Shown here: piece by piece, positions 27,877 through 37,059 of the stretch
How the letters are laid out: each line of letters begins with the position of its first letter
Numbering within the stretch: position 1 is the stretch's first letter
Assembly: GCA_963836195.1 (NCBI GenBank)
Contig: CAWIIX010000017.1
Coordinates: forward strand, 62,001-126,000
Length of the DNA stretch: 64,000 nucleotides
Origin: Trebonia sp963836195
GTDB lineage: Bacteria > Actinomycetota > Actinomycetes > Streptosporangiales > Streptosporangiaceae
Direction: 5' to 3'
Translations under genes and position numbers: made by a program
Notes under the pieces: model-generated
The model's database searches: none
Seen by the model: only the letters and a program-made list of their open reading frames with translations
Told to the model about the DNA's origin: nothing

Positions 27877-29033
27877 CGACCTAAAGGCGCGGGCTTGCGC
27901 CAGTCGACCGTCGGCCGCAGCGCCTCCGGCCGGACCCGGTGCGAGTACCGCTTGGTGATCGAGAACAGCGACTCGATCAGCGTCTCCGACAGCAGGTGGG
28001 GCTCAAGCCCGAGGTCCACCAGCGCGGTGTGCTTCACCTTCCAGTAGTGCTCCGGCGCCTCCACCCGCGGGTTCGGCAGGTTCTCGACGGTGACCGAGCC
28101 CGGGTAGGCGGCGGCCACCACCGACGCGATCTCGCTGACCGACATCGACTCGGTCATCTGGTTGAACACCCGGTACTCGCCCGCCGCGGCCGGGTTCTCG
28201 ATCGCCAGCCGGACGCACGCGACGGTGTCGCGGATGTCGATAAGACCGCGCACCTGCCCGCCCGACCCGTACACGGTCAGCGGGTGCCCGATCACCGCCT
28301 CGATCACGAACCGATTCAGCACCGTCCCGAACACCGAGTCGTAGTCGAACCGGGTGGCAAGCCCGTCGTCAAGCAGCGTCTCGGCCGTCGCCTGCCCGTA
28401 CACGACCCCCTGGTTCAGGTCGGTCGCCCGCAGGTCCCAGATCCGGCAGGCGAACTCGATGTTGTGCGAGTCATGCACCTTCGACAGGTGATAGAACGAC
28501 CCGGGCCGCTTCGGGAACAGCACCCGGTCCGTCCGCCCGTTGTGCTCGAGGTCGAGCCAGCCCTCCTCGATGTCGATGTTGGGCGTCCCGTAGGCGCCCA
28601 TCGTGCCCAGCTTGACCAGGTGAATGCGCGGGTCGATCTCCGCGATCGCGTACAGCAGGGTCAGCGTGCCGAGCACGTTGTTGGACTGGGTGTAGAGCGC
28701 GTGCGACCGGTCGATCATCGAGTACGGCGCCGCCCGCTGCTCGGCGAAGTGCACGATCGCGTCCGGCCGGAACGAGCGCAGCATGTCATAGGTGAAGACC
28801 GGGTCGCACAGGTCGCCCACGTAGCACCCGATGGAGGACCCGGTCAGCGACTCCCACAGGGCGATCCTGGCCCGCAGCGGCTCGATCGGCACCAGCGACT
28901 CGACGCCGAGCTCGTCGTCGTAGTGCCGCCGGGCGAAGTTGTCGGCCACCGCCACCTCATGGCCGCGGGACGACAGGTGAAGCGCCGTCGGCCAGCCCAG
29001 GTAGCCGTCACCGCCAAGGACCAGGATTCTCAT
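27774..29033 (-). CDS. sqdB: UDP-sulfoquinovose synthase family (SqdB-like)
   Basis: NAD-dependent extended SDR that converts UDP-glucose and sulfite to UDP-sulfoquinovose. About 419 residues from ATG 29033. The Rossmann start MRILVLGGDGYLGWPTALHLSSRGHEV has the GGDGYxGW word specific to SQD1/SqdB. Also present are HFAEQRAAPYSMID, LGTMGAYGTPNIDIEEG, the catalytic YxxxK in SFYHLSKVHDSHN, LNQGVVYG and GLIDIRDTVACV. The usual family end is YSHRVRPEALRPTVDWR; the last 35 residues look extra and are antisense to the AbiEi relic, so the true stop may have been lost. Divergent from the GtrA gene and next to a GT2 gene. SQDG-type or other sulfoquinovosyl glycoconjugates would be the product line. Confidence 0.92.
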   Translation of the reverse strand: MRILVLGGDGYLGWPTALHLSSRGHEVAVADNFARRHYDDELGVESLVPIEPLRARIALWESLTGSSIGCYVGDLCDPVFTYDMLRSFRPDAIVHFAEQRAAPYSMIDRSHALYTQSNNVLGTLTLLYAIAEIDPRIHLVKLGTMGAYGTPNIDIEEGWLDLEHNGRTDRVLFPKRPGSFYHLSKVHDSHNIEFACRIWDLRATDLNQGVVYGQATAETLLDDGLATRFDYDSVFGTVLNRFVIEAVIGHPLTVYGSGGQVRGLIDIRDTVACVRLAIENPAAAGEYRVFNQMTESMSVSEIASVVAAAYPGSVTVENLPNPRVEAPEHYWKVKHTALVDLGLEPHLLSETLIESLFSITKRYSHRVRPEALRPTVDWRKPAPLGRWRPIRRSARALRRRSITASGVWKSSCQVKWTAV

Positions 29034-29247
29034 GGCGCCAGCCAGGTTACGCTCCGAAGCGATCACCCACGAGTCGGTTAGTCTGGGCGACGCCGGGCAG
29101 CCGTACCGGGTAACGTGAAAAAGGTACGCGTGACCGAAGCATCCTCGCTGTCGTGCCTGCTGCGGCGCTTCCGGGGGTGGTGTCGAGGGCCTGCGGTTCT
29201 CGTGCTGTTTACTGGAGTAACACCGGTCCCAGCCCCAAGGGAAGCAG

Positions 29248-29883
29248 ATGGCATTGGCTCAGAACCGCCTCGTGGCGAAGCTCCGTACCAAGGTGGGCGT
29301 TCGTTTCACCCGCTTTGTCGGCGTCGCGGCGGCGGCGCTGGCGACCAGCGAGATCCTGCTCTCGGTCTGCAACGGCGTCTTCCACATGACGGCGACGCCC
29401 ACGGCGTTCATCAGCACCTTCGGCGGCGCTGTGGTCAGCTACTTCCTGAGCCGCTGGGCCTGGGAGCGCAAGGGCAAGCCGGACGTGCTCCGCGAGACCG
29501 TCCCGTTCTGGGTGATCTCGGCCATGGTCTGGGTGATCCTCTGGCTGGCGACCAAGTTCGGCTACCACCTCGCGTCCTGGATGGGCCTGCACGGGGCCAA
29601 GCACGTGCGCGTCGTCGACCTCGTGTACCTCGCGGCCAACGTCGTGACGTTCGCGCTCCGGTTCGTGATCTTCCACTACGTGCTGTTCGCCGACCGCACC
29701 ACCGCCGCCCGCGCGGCCGCCACCGGCCCGGACTCGGTGCCGCCGGGCACCCGCACCGCCCCGTCCCCGGCCGACGTGACCGCCGCGGCCGCATCCGACG
29801 CCGCGCCCCGCCGTGGTGTCGATGCCGCGCCGCGCCCGACGTCCGCCGACCCGGCCGCGAAGCCCTCAAACGCCAAGTCGTAA
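29248..29883 (+). CDS. GtrA-like membrane protein
   Basis: 211 residues with four transmembrane helices: FVGVAAAALATSEILLSVCNGVF, TAFISTFGGAVVSYFLSRWAW, FWVISAMVWVILWLATKFGY and VYLAANVVTFALRFVIFHYVLF. This is the GtrA/DPMS fold, which often flips polyprenyl-phosphate sugars or partners a GT2 enzyme. A charged, Ala/Pro-rich C-terminal tail of about 60 residues is cytoplasmic. ATG preceded by AAGGGAAGCAG. It converges on the GT2 gene across a two-way terminator. With SqdB this suggests transfer of a modified sugar at the membrane. Confidence 0.9.
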   Translation: MALAQNRLVAKLRTKVGVRFTRFVGVAAAALATSEILLSVCNGVFHMTATPTAFISTFGGAVVSYFLSRWAWERKGKPDVLRETVPFWVISAMVWVILWLATKFGYHLASWMGLHGAKHVRVVDLVYLAANVVTFALRFVIFHYVLFADRTTAARAAATGPDSVPPGTRTAPSPADVTAAAASDAAPRRGVDAAPRPTSADPAAKPSNAKS

Positions 29884-29913
29884 ATTCAAAATCTTCATAT
29901 CGAACGGACCCTG
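29882..29913. repeat. Gene-end repeat with TCGAACGGACC core (copy 2)
   Basis: Starts in the gtrA stop codon. Sequence aaattcaaaatcttcat then atcgaacggaccctg, close to the right half of the hairpin at 54169-54228. Confidence 0.6.
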
Positions 29914-29929
29914 GTTTCACCCCAACAGC

Positions 29930-29962
29930 AAAGGCCTGGAACGGATTCCGTTCCAGGCCTTT
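29930..29962. terminator. Bidirectional terminator between gtrA and the GT2 gene
   Basis: Near-perfect dyad aaaggcctggaacgga / tccgttccaggccttt, with A-run on the left and T-run on the right, so it works on both strands. Sits between converging genes. Confidence 0.8.
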
Positions 29963-30034
29963 CGCGTATGGGCCCTGCCCCGCGCCGGCCTGGCGCTCGG
30001 CCCGGCCGCCGCGCCGGCGCGCGCGCGGGCGGCG

Positions 30035-30999
30035 TTACTTGCCGCGGTTGCGGCGGCGGCTCTCCCGCCACCAGGTGCCGAGCGACGACCCGCATGAACC
30101 GGCTGCCGTAGAAGACGTTGTTCAGGCCCGGGATGTGCAGGTTGTAGAGCGGGTTCTGGCCCTTCTTGGACTCGCCGACCGCCCGCTTGTGGATGGTGGC
30201 GGGCACCTCGAGCAGCTTGTACCCGTGGGTGATGACGCCGATCAGCAGCTCCGAGGCCTGGTACTGCGGCTGCTCGAGCTGGACGGCCCCGGTCACCTCG
30301 GCCCGCATGGCGCGCAGGCCGAAGGTCGTGTCGCCGATCTTCTGCCCGGTCAGCAGCGGTCACCAGCGCGGCGAAGAACCGCACCCCCGCCTTGCGGATC
30401 GGGTCCTTGGTCTCCTCGCTGCCCAGCCGGCGTGACCCGGTGACGAAGTCGGCCTTGCCGTCGAGGATCGGCTGCAGCAGGGTCGGCATCTCGGCCGCGT
30501 TGTACTGGCCGTCGGCGTCGGTGGTGATGATGTACTGCGCGCCGCCCTCGCGGGCGATCCGGTAGCCGAGGCGCAGCGCGGCCCCCTGGCCCCGGTTGAC
30601 CGGGACGTCGGCGACGATCGCGCCCGCCGCGTCGGCCTCCTTGGCGGTGGCGTCGGCGCAGCCGTCGGCGACGACGATCACCTCGGCCGCGAGCCCGCAC
30701 ACGATGCGCGGCAGCGCCTCCACGACCGGGCCGACGCCGCCCTCCTCGTTGTAGGCGGCGATTACCAGCGCGACCGGCGGGAGCTTGCTGACCCGCTCAC
30801 CGTAGGCAGCGGCGACGGTCTGCAGCGCGTCGGCATCGGTCGCCGCGTCGGCCGGATTGGAATAGAACACGCTGATTGCCTCCGGCATGAATAGTTGCGC
30901 CGGCGGGGGTGGCCCGATCCGGCTGGTAGATCTCGCTGATCGTCTGGTACGGCCTGCGGCTGATGGTGTGGCCTGCGACTCTGCCCGGGACATGATCAA
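30035..30999 (-). CDS. GT2-family glycosyltransferase (DPM1-like), two frame breaks
   Basis: Nucleotide-sugar transferase. GT-A core: LPPVALVIAAYNEEGGVGPVVEALP, VIVVADGCADATAKEAD, VNRGQGAALRLGYRIA, and the DxD region ITTDADGQYNAAEMPTLLQ. After FFAALVTA (near 30358) the frame shifts; the next part reads LTGQKIGDTTFGLRAMRAEVTGAVQLEQPQYQASELLIGVITHGYKLLEVPATIHKRAVGESKKG. A second shift near 30080 restores the family end GTWWRESRRRNRGK with stop at 30035. The likely start is Met 30888 (MPEAISVFYSN) or an upstream Met. Partner of the neighbouring GtrA protein by context. Confidence 0.8.
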
Positions 31000-31227
31000 G
31001 CGCCCGCCAAGTGTATCGGCCCCGCGCTACAGCATGCTGTGACTTCCCCAGCGTCGCGTACCAATTCCCCCCAAACGGACAGATCTTTTAGGCAACCCAC
31101 AGTTGGGCTGAGGAAGTTCTGAAGATTTCAGTGACATCAAGGTGACCATGCGTCGCGCCAGGTGCCAACCGGGGGACGACCGGGGTCCCGGTCCGAGGTA
31201 GCCTGCCGGCGTGACAGGACGACAGTC

Positions 31228-34200
31228 GTGACGCCGCAGGCAGACGGCCAGACGCCCCAGGCCGACGGCCAGCCGGAGGCGTATCTGCTCGGCCTGCGGC
31301 TGGGCGGCCGGAGGGTCGTGGTCGTCGGCGGCGGGGCGGTCGCGGCCCGCCGGGTGCCGAGGCTGCTGGCCGCGGGGGCCGACGTGACGTTGATCTCGCC
31401 CGCCGTCACCCCGGCCCTCGAGGAGCTCGCCGCCCTGGGCCGGATCGACTGGCAGGCGCGCGAGTACCGGGCGGGCGACTGCGCGGGCGCCTGGCTGGTG
31501 GTCGCGTGCGCGGGCCCGTCGCCGGTCAACGCGGCGGTCGCGGACGAGGCGGAGCGGAACCGGGTCTGGTGCGCGCGGGCCGACGACGCGGCCGCCTCGA
31601 CCGTGTGGACCCCGGCCGGCGGGCGGGTCGGGGACGCCAGCGTCGGGGTGCTGACCGGCGACCCCCGCCGCAGCGCCGCGATCCGCGACGCGATCACGAC
31701 CGGGCTGCAGTCGGGGACGATCTCCGCCCGGCACTACCGAAGGCGCGCGGCCGGGGTGGCGCTCGTCGGCGGCGGTCCCGGCGACCCCGGCCTGATCACC
31801 GTCCGCGGGCGGCGGCTGCTGGCCGAGGCGGACGTGGTGATCGCCGACCGGCTCGGGCCGCGCGAGCTGCTGGCCGAGCTGTCGCCCGACGTGACCGTCA
31901 TCGACGCGGGCAAGGTCCCGTACCGGCGGCAGATGTCCCAGGACGAGATCAACGAGGCGCTGGTCAGCCACGCGCGGGACGGGAAGTTCGTCGTCCGGCT
32001 CAAGGGCGGCGACCCGTTCGTCTTCGGCCGGGGGGGCGAGGAGATGCTGGCCTGCCTGCGGGCCGGGGTCCCGGTGACGGTCGTGCCCGGGGTCAGCAGC
32101 GCGATCGGGGTGCCGACCTCGGCCGGCCTGCCGGTGACCCACCGGGGCACCGCCCAGGACTTCCACGTGATCTCGGTCCACGTGCCCCCGGGCGACGAGC
32201 GCTCGGCGGTGGACTGGCCCGCCCTCGCCCGGTCGGACGGGACGCTGGTGCTGCTGATGGCACTCGATAGGATCGGGCCGGTGGCACGGACGCTTATCAA
32301 GCATGGACGGTCACGGAACTGTCCGGTTTCGGTAATCGCGGACGGTACGCTGCCCACGCAGCGCACAATTTACTCAACGCTAGAACACGTCGAGAGGCGG
32401 CTAGCGGAAGAAGGCGTCAGGCCGCCAGCGGTGGTGGTTATCGGCGACGTGGTAACTATCGCGGCAGAACTCGCCGAGCTCGGGCGGGCGCTTGGCGGCG
32501 GGGACCACGATGGCCACGGTGTCGCCCCTTCGCCGGTACCCCCACTGGCGGCGGACTTAAATAAGACGAGCATAAAACCAGGCGGGACCATGGAAGGTAA
32601 GGGCACGGCGGCGGAAGAATCGTCGCTGCCCAGTGGAAACGGCGAGCAAGACGAGAAGATCGGGGTCAATGCGCACGGTGGTGAAATAGTGCCAATGAGT
32701 GGTGCTGTTTTGCCAGCGGCCGGGAATGAACCGGGCATGTCCGCGAACTGGGAGCGGCCGCGCGTCCGGGTCGACGCCCGGCTGCTCGAGGCGACCCTGC
32801 TCAACCTGAGGAAGCGGATCGCCGCCATCCCGCTGGTCTTTGACATCCCCGGCGCCGACGAGGTCACCGCCGAGCGGGGCAAGCTGCTCAGCCAGATCGA
32901 CGACTACCTGCTGCCCCGGGTCAGGGAGTCCGCCGCCCCGCTGCTCGTGGCCCTGGTCGGCTCCACCGGGGCCGGGAAGTCCACGCTGGTCAACAGCATC
33001 GTCGGCACGCAGGTCAGCCAGACCGGGGTCAGGCGGCCGACCACCAACTCGCCCGTCCTCGCCTGCCACCCCGACGACATCCACTGGTTCGCCGAGAACA
33101 TGTTCCTCCCCACCCTGCCCCGGGTCCGCCAGGAGGGCCTGGCCCGGCCGGGCCGCGACGGGCTGCTCGTGCTCGCCGCCAGCGAGGGCATGACCAAGGG
33201 GATCGCGCTGCTCGACACCCCCGACATCGACTCGGTCGTGCGCGCGCACTACGACTTCGCCTACCAGTTCCTCGACGCCTCCGACCTGTGGCTGTTCATG
33301 ACCAGCGCGAGCCGCTACGCGGACGCGCCCGTCTGGGAGCTGCTGCAGCACGCGCGGGAGCGGGGGGCCTCGCTCGGCGTCGTCCTCTCCCGGGTGCCGC
33401 CCCGGCACCGCACCGAGCTCGTCGCGCACTTCAGCGCGATGCTCGACGCCAACGGCATCCAGGCCGAGAACCGGTTCGTGATCCCGGAGACCGGCCTGGT
33501 CGACGGCCACCTTCCGGACGACATCTTCCAGCCGATCAGGGACTGGCTGGAGGACACCGCCAAGCGCGCCGACCGGCGGGTCGCGGTGCTCAGCCAGACG
33601 ATGTCGGGGATGCTGGACACGTTCAAGACCCGGGTGCCGAGGCTCGCCGCGCACGTCGACGCCCAGGTCGTGCTCCGCACCCGGCTGCGCCGGGAGCTCG
33701 AGACCGCCTACTCGACCGCGCTGGCGGAGTTCGACGAGGGGACCCGCGGCGGCCGCCTGCTCGCGGGCGAGGTGCTGGCCCGCTGGCAGGACTACGCCGC
33801 CAGCGGCGACCTCGGCAGCGCGCTGCGCGGGAAGCGGGGCATCTCCCCGGGGCGGCGCGGCGGCAGGCGGGCCCGGGCCGACGCCGGCGCCGCCCGCTAC
33901 GCCGCGCTCGACTCGGCCCTCCGGGCCGCGCTCCAGTCCCTGGTCGTGTCGGTCGCGGACCGCGCCGCCGAGCAGGTCGCCCGGGTCTGGCGGGACAACC
34001 CGGGCGGCGCCGCGCTGATCGCCGCCGCCGAGGCGAGCCGGGTCCGCGGCGAGCGCGCCAAGCGCGAGTTCGAGTCGGCGTTCGGAACCGAGACCGCGGG
34101 CCAGCCGACGGGCAAGCAGGGGGCCTTCGACCGCTCGTCGCCCGATCTGCCGCTGCGCGTCTCCCGGGCCGTCAGCACGTGGCAGGATCGCCTCGTGCAG

Positions 34201-34635
34201 TTGTCGTCCGGGGGAACAACCCTCTGGCATCGGGGGCCGGCCCCCGATCACCCCCGCCCCCGTTCCCCCCGAGGCGCGCCCGATGGGACGTACTCGTCCG
34301 CGGCGAGCCGGGAGGCCGGCCCGCTGAGCGCGCTGGCGCTGGTGGCGATGTTCGGCGAGCCCAGCCGGCGGGGCGGCCCCGGCCAGCCGGCCCAGGCGGA
34401 CGACGCGAGCGATATCGTCACCGCGCCCGGTGACATGCTGGCGTCGCTCATCGGGCCCGCCGAGTCGGCCGAGCTGCTGGTCCGGGCACGGGCGGATCTG
34501 ACCCAGCGGGTCGGGCTGCTGCTTGACGAGGAGCTGCTGCGGTTCGGCGAGATCATCGACGAGGCCGGCCCGGTCGATTCGGTCGCCGCCGTCCGGCTCT
34601 ACCAGGCCGAGTACTCGCTGGAGGCCGCGCGATGA
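31228..34635 (+). CDS. Siroheme synthase (CysG/CobA) fused in frame to a dynamin-like GTPase
   Basis: One open frame, about 1135 residues. Part 1 (about 20-165) is SirC-like precorrin-2 dehydrogenase: GGRRVVVVGGGAVAARRVPRLLAAGADVTLISP. Part 2 (about 175-415) is uroporphyrinogen-III methyltransferase: VALVGGGPGDPGLITVRG, RLKGGDPFVFGRGGEE, VPGVSSAIGVPTSAGLPVTHRG. A 90-residue hydrophilic linker with poor codon bias follows (near 32510-32750, including a possible second start, ATG 32590). Part 3 is a dynamin-type GTPase: LVALVGSTGAGKSTLVNSIVG, the switch RRPTTNSPVL, ALLDTPDIDSV and VLSRVPPRHR, with long helical segments after it. Either a real fusion or two genes whose separating stop is missing in this sequence. 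GTG 31228 is the chosen start (weak RBS). Confidence 0.75.
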   Translation: MTPQADGQTPQADGQPEAYLLGLRLGGRRVVVVGGGAVAARRVPRLLAAGADVTLISPAVTPALEELAALGRIDWQAREYRAGDCAGAWLVVACAGPSPVNAAVADEAERNRVWCARADDAAASTVWTPAGGRVGDASVGVLTGDPRRSAAIRDAITTGLQSGTISARHYRRRAAGVALVGGGPGDPGLITVRGRRLLAEADVVIADRLGPRELLAELSPDVTVIDAGKVPYRRQMSQDEINEALVSHARDGKFVVRLKGGDPFVFGRGGEEMLACLRAGVPVTVVPGVSSAIGVPTSAGLPVTHRGTAQDFHVISVHVPPGDERSAVDWPALARSDGTLVLLMALDRIGPVARTLIKHGRSRNCPVSVIADGTLPTQRTIYSTLEHVERRLAEEGVRPPAVVVIGDVVTIAAELAELGRALGGGDHDGHGVAPSPVPPLAADLNKTSIKPGGTMEGKGTAAEESSLPSGNGEQDEKIGVNAHGGEIVPMSGAVLPAAGNEPGMSANWERPRVRVDARLLEATLLNLRKRIAAIPLVFDIPGADEVTAERGKLLSQIDDYLLPRVRESAAPLLVALVGSTGAGKSTLVNSIVGTQVSQTGVRRPTTNSPVLACHPDDIHWFAENMFLPTLPRVRQEGLARPGRDGLLVLAASEGMTKGIALLDTPDIDSVVRAHYDFAYQFLDASDLWLFMTSASRYADAPVWELLQHARERGASLGVVLSRVPPRHRTELVAHFSAMLDANGIQAENRFVIPETGLVDGHLPDDIFQPIRDWLEDTAKRADRRVAVLSQTMSGMLDTFKTRVPRLAAHVDAQVVLRTRLRRELETAYSTALAEFDEGTRGGRLLAGEVLARWQDYAASGDLGSALRGKRGISPGRRGGRRARADAGAARYAALDSALRAALQSLVVSVADRAAEQVARVWRDNPGGAALIAAAEASRVRGERAKREFESAFGTETAGQPTGKQGAFDRSSPDLPLRVSRAVSTWQDRLVQLSSGGTTLWHRGPAPDHPRPRSPRGAPDGTYSSAASREAGPLSALALVAMFGEPSRRGGPGQPAQADDASDIVTAPGDMLASLIGPAESAELLVRARADLTQRVGLLLDEELLRFGEIIDEAGPVDSVAAVRLYQAEYSLEAAR

Positions 34636-36536
34636 CATCGTCCCCCTCGACCGGCCGCCGGCTGAGCGAGCAGACCCTCTCCCGGCGCCTCGAAGCGCTG
34701 GCCGAGCTGATCAGGATCGGCCGGGCCCGTCCGGGGCAGGACAAGGAGCCGCCGCAGGCGGCGGGGAACGACGAGGCGGTGGCCGGCTTCGGCCCGGCCC
34801 TGCTCGATGACGCGGACGCGGTGCTCAAGCGGGCGGGCGAGCGGCTGCGCCTGTCGGGCAGCCACACCGTCATCGCGCTGGCCGGCGGCACCGGCAGCGG
34901 GAAGTCGACGCTGTTCAACGCGCTGTCGGGCGCGACCTTCTCGCCGGCCGGGGTGACCAGGCCCACCACCAGGCACGTGCACGCGTGCGTGTGGGGGATC
35001 CAGGGGGCCGGCCCGCTCCTCGACTGGCTGAACGTGCAGCGCCGCCATCGGTACGCCCGGGCCAGCGTGCTCGACTCGGGCGAGTCCGACCTCGACGGCC
35101 TGCTCCTGCTCGACCTGCCGGACCACGACTCGGTCGTCACCGCCTCGATGGCGGCGGTCGACCGGCTGGCCAAGCTGGCCGACATGGTGATCTGGGTCCT
35201 CGACCCGCAGAAGTACGCCGACGCGGCCGTGCACAACCGGTACCTGATCCCGCTGGCCGGCCACGCGTCGGTGTTCACCGTGGTGCTCAACCAGATCGAC
35301 ACGCTCCCCCCGGAGCAGATCAGGGACTGCGAGCTGGACCTGCGCCGCCTGCTTGACGCCGAGGGCCTGTCCGACACCCCGGTGCTGCCGGTGTCGGCCC
35401 GGACCGGCGAGGGGCTCGGCGACCTGCGGGCGCTGCTCACCCAGACGGTGCGGCGCAACCACGCGGTCACCGACCGGATCGGGGCCGACATCGACGGGGT
35501 CATCGGCGGTTTCGAGCCGTACGCGGGCCCGCAGGTCGCGCCGGACGAGGCGCTGCCGGAGCCTGGCCCTGGCCGGGCCGGGCCGGACGCTCGACGGCCC
35601 GCTGGGAGCGCCCACCGGCGACGATGACGAGCCGCCGGATTCGTCCCGCCCGCCGTGGGAGCTCGACGACGGGGAGCAGGACGGGCTCGCGCAGCCCGCC
35701 CCGGGCAGGCCGCCGTGGGAGGACGCCCGCCCCGAGGGGGCCGAGCGCGACGCGGCCGACCCGAGCGCCAGCGTCCCCCCGGCGCCCGCCGGGGAGCTGG
35801 CCGAGGCGTTCACCCGGGCGGCCGGGGTGACGGCGATGGCGCAGGCGATGGCGAGCGCCCGCGGAGCGCAGGCGGCCCGGCTGACCGGCTGGCCCGCCGC
35901 CCGGCTGCTCCGCCGCCGGCCGGGCCGCCGGCGCTGCGCGGAACCGGGGCGGACCCGGCCGGCCGGGGCGCCGACGCGGCCGGCCAGGCGCAGCAGTCCG
36001 AGGTGGACAACGCGATCACCGCGTTCGCCGACTCCGTCGGCGGCGCGCTCCCGGTGCCGTGGGCGGGCAGCCTGCGCGAGGCGGCCCGCAGCAACGGCCC
36101 CCTGGTGCCGACGGCGCTGGCCGACGCGGTGCGCGGGGTGGCCGCCGCGGGCGACCCGAGCCCGCCGGCCTGGTGGCGGGTCGTCGCGCTCTGGCAGTGG
36201 CTGCTGACCGTGGTGGCGGCCGTCGCCGTGGTCGCGGCGGTGGTGATCGCGATCGATCGCGCGACCGGCCATCAGCAGGGGGTGATCAGCGAGGCGTCGC
36301 TGATCCCGTGGCTGCTCGCGCTGGCGGCGGCGGTGCTGGTGCTCGGCTACCTGACCGCCGTCGGCTGCCGGAACATGACCGTCACGGCGGCCGACCGGGA
36401 ACGGGAGGCGGCCGAGCGCTCGATGCGCGACCGGGTCTCCGACGTCACCAGGGACCTCGTCCTGGCCCCCACCGGCACCGAGATCACCCAGTACGAGCGC
36501 TTCCGCCAAGAGCTGGCGGTCGCCTCCGCCTCGTAA
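34632..36536 (+). CDS. Dynamin-like GTPase with C-terminal membrane helices, two compensating frame breaks
   Basis: Overlaps the previous stop by 4 bp (ATGA). GTPase domain: VIALAGGTGSGKSTLFNALSGA (P-loop), VTRPTTRHVHACVW (switch), LLLLDLPDHDSV (DxxG), VVLNQIDTLPP (N-Q-x-D). Near 35560 the frame must move to +1 (GPLGAPTGDDDEPPDSSRPPWELDDGEQ ... GVTAMAQAMASARG) and near 35915 back. The last 150 residues, again in the first frame, hold two helices (WQWLLTVVAAVAVVAAVVIAI and LIPWLLALAAAVLVLGYLTAV) and a charged tail. The layout of a soluble GTPase followed by a membrane GTPase resembles the dynA-dynB pair of Streptomyces, which acts in sporulation septation. As sequenced it would stop at 35627. 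Confidence 0.82.
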
Positions 36537-36611
36537 GCGGGAACGCCGCGAACCGCCCCCCTCACCTCGGCCTCGTAAGCGGGAACGCCGCGAACCGCCC
36601 CCCTCACCTCG
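36528..36611 (+). repeat. Two 42-bp tandem repeats overlapping the GTPase stop
   Basis: Units at 36528 and 36570, each starting gcctcgtaagcggg. The first contains the last codons and TAA of the GTPase gene, so the gene end itself has been duplicated. Confidence 0.85.
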
Positions 36612-36905
36612 GCCTCGTATTGGCCCTGGGGGCCACAGGCCCGCTCTATATGGCCCTGGGGGCCACAAGGCCAAGACGGTTGTGGCCCGCGGGCCTCGCG
36701 AACCGCCCGTCGTCTCGGCCTCGTATTGGCCCTGGGGGCCACAGGCCCGCTCTATATGGCCCTGGGGGCCACAAGGCCAAGACGGTTGTGGCCCGCGGCC
36801 CTCGCGAACCGCCCGTCGTCTCGGCCTCGTATTGGCCCTGGGGGCCACAGGCCCGCTCTATATGGCCCTGGGGGCCACAAGACCATGACGGTTGTGGGCC
36901 CGCGG
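36612..36905 (+). repeat. 106-bp tandem repeats, about 2.8 copies
   Basis: Units start at 36612, 36718 and 36824. Each holds ggccctgggggccaca twice, ttgtggcccgcgg and cgaaccgcccgtcgtctcgg. The first two are nearly identical; the third decays into an inverted cccccagggctat, so strong hairpins can form. Confidence 0.88.
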
Positions 36906-36988
36906 CCCCCAGGGCTATAACGATTGCGGGCCCGGGCCCCCAAGGCCGATAAAGCGGGGCGGCTTGGTCGCCCCGGGGCCAGGGAACG

Positions 36989-37023
36989 CCGAACGGACGG
37001 GGCGAAGGCCACCGTCCGTTCGG
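36989..37023. terminator. Hairpin between converging genes (GGACGG / CCGTCC core)
   Basis: 12-bp perfect stem ccgaacggacgg / ccgtccgttcgg, 11-nt loop, then a T-rich stretch. It lies between the GTPase and the LivK gene; its arms share CGAACGGAC with the gene-end repeats. Confidence 0.6.
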
Positions 37024-37059
37024 GATAACTGGTTTTGTGGTTCTAGCTTTTGATCTTGG

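Noticed and set aside
29917..30034. C-terminal extension of the GT2 enzyme through the terminator
   Set aside because: The family ending GTWWRESRRRNRGK with a stop at 30035 is in another frame; the extension reads the terminator hairpin as protein.
36528..36930. CRISPR array
   Set aside because: Units are contiguous tandem repeats of 42 and 106 bp without unique spacers, and no cas genes are present.
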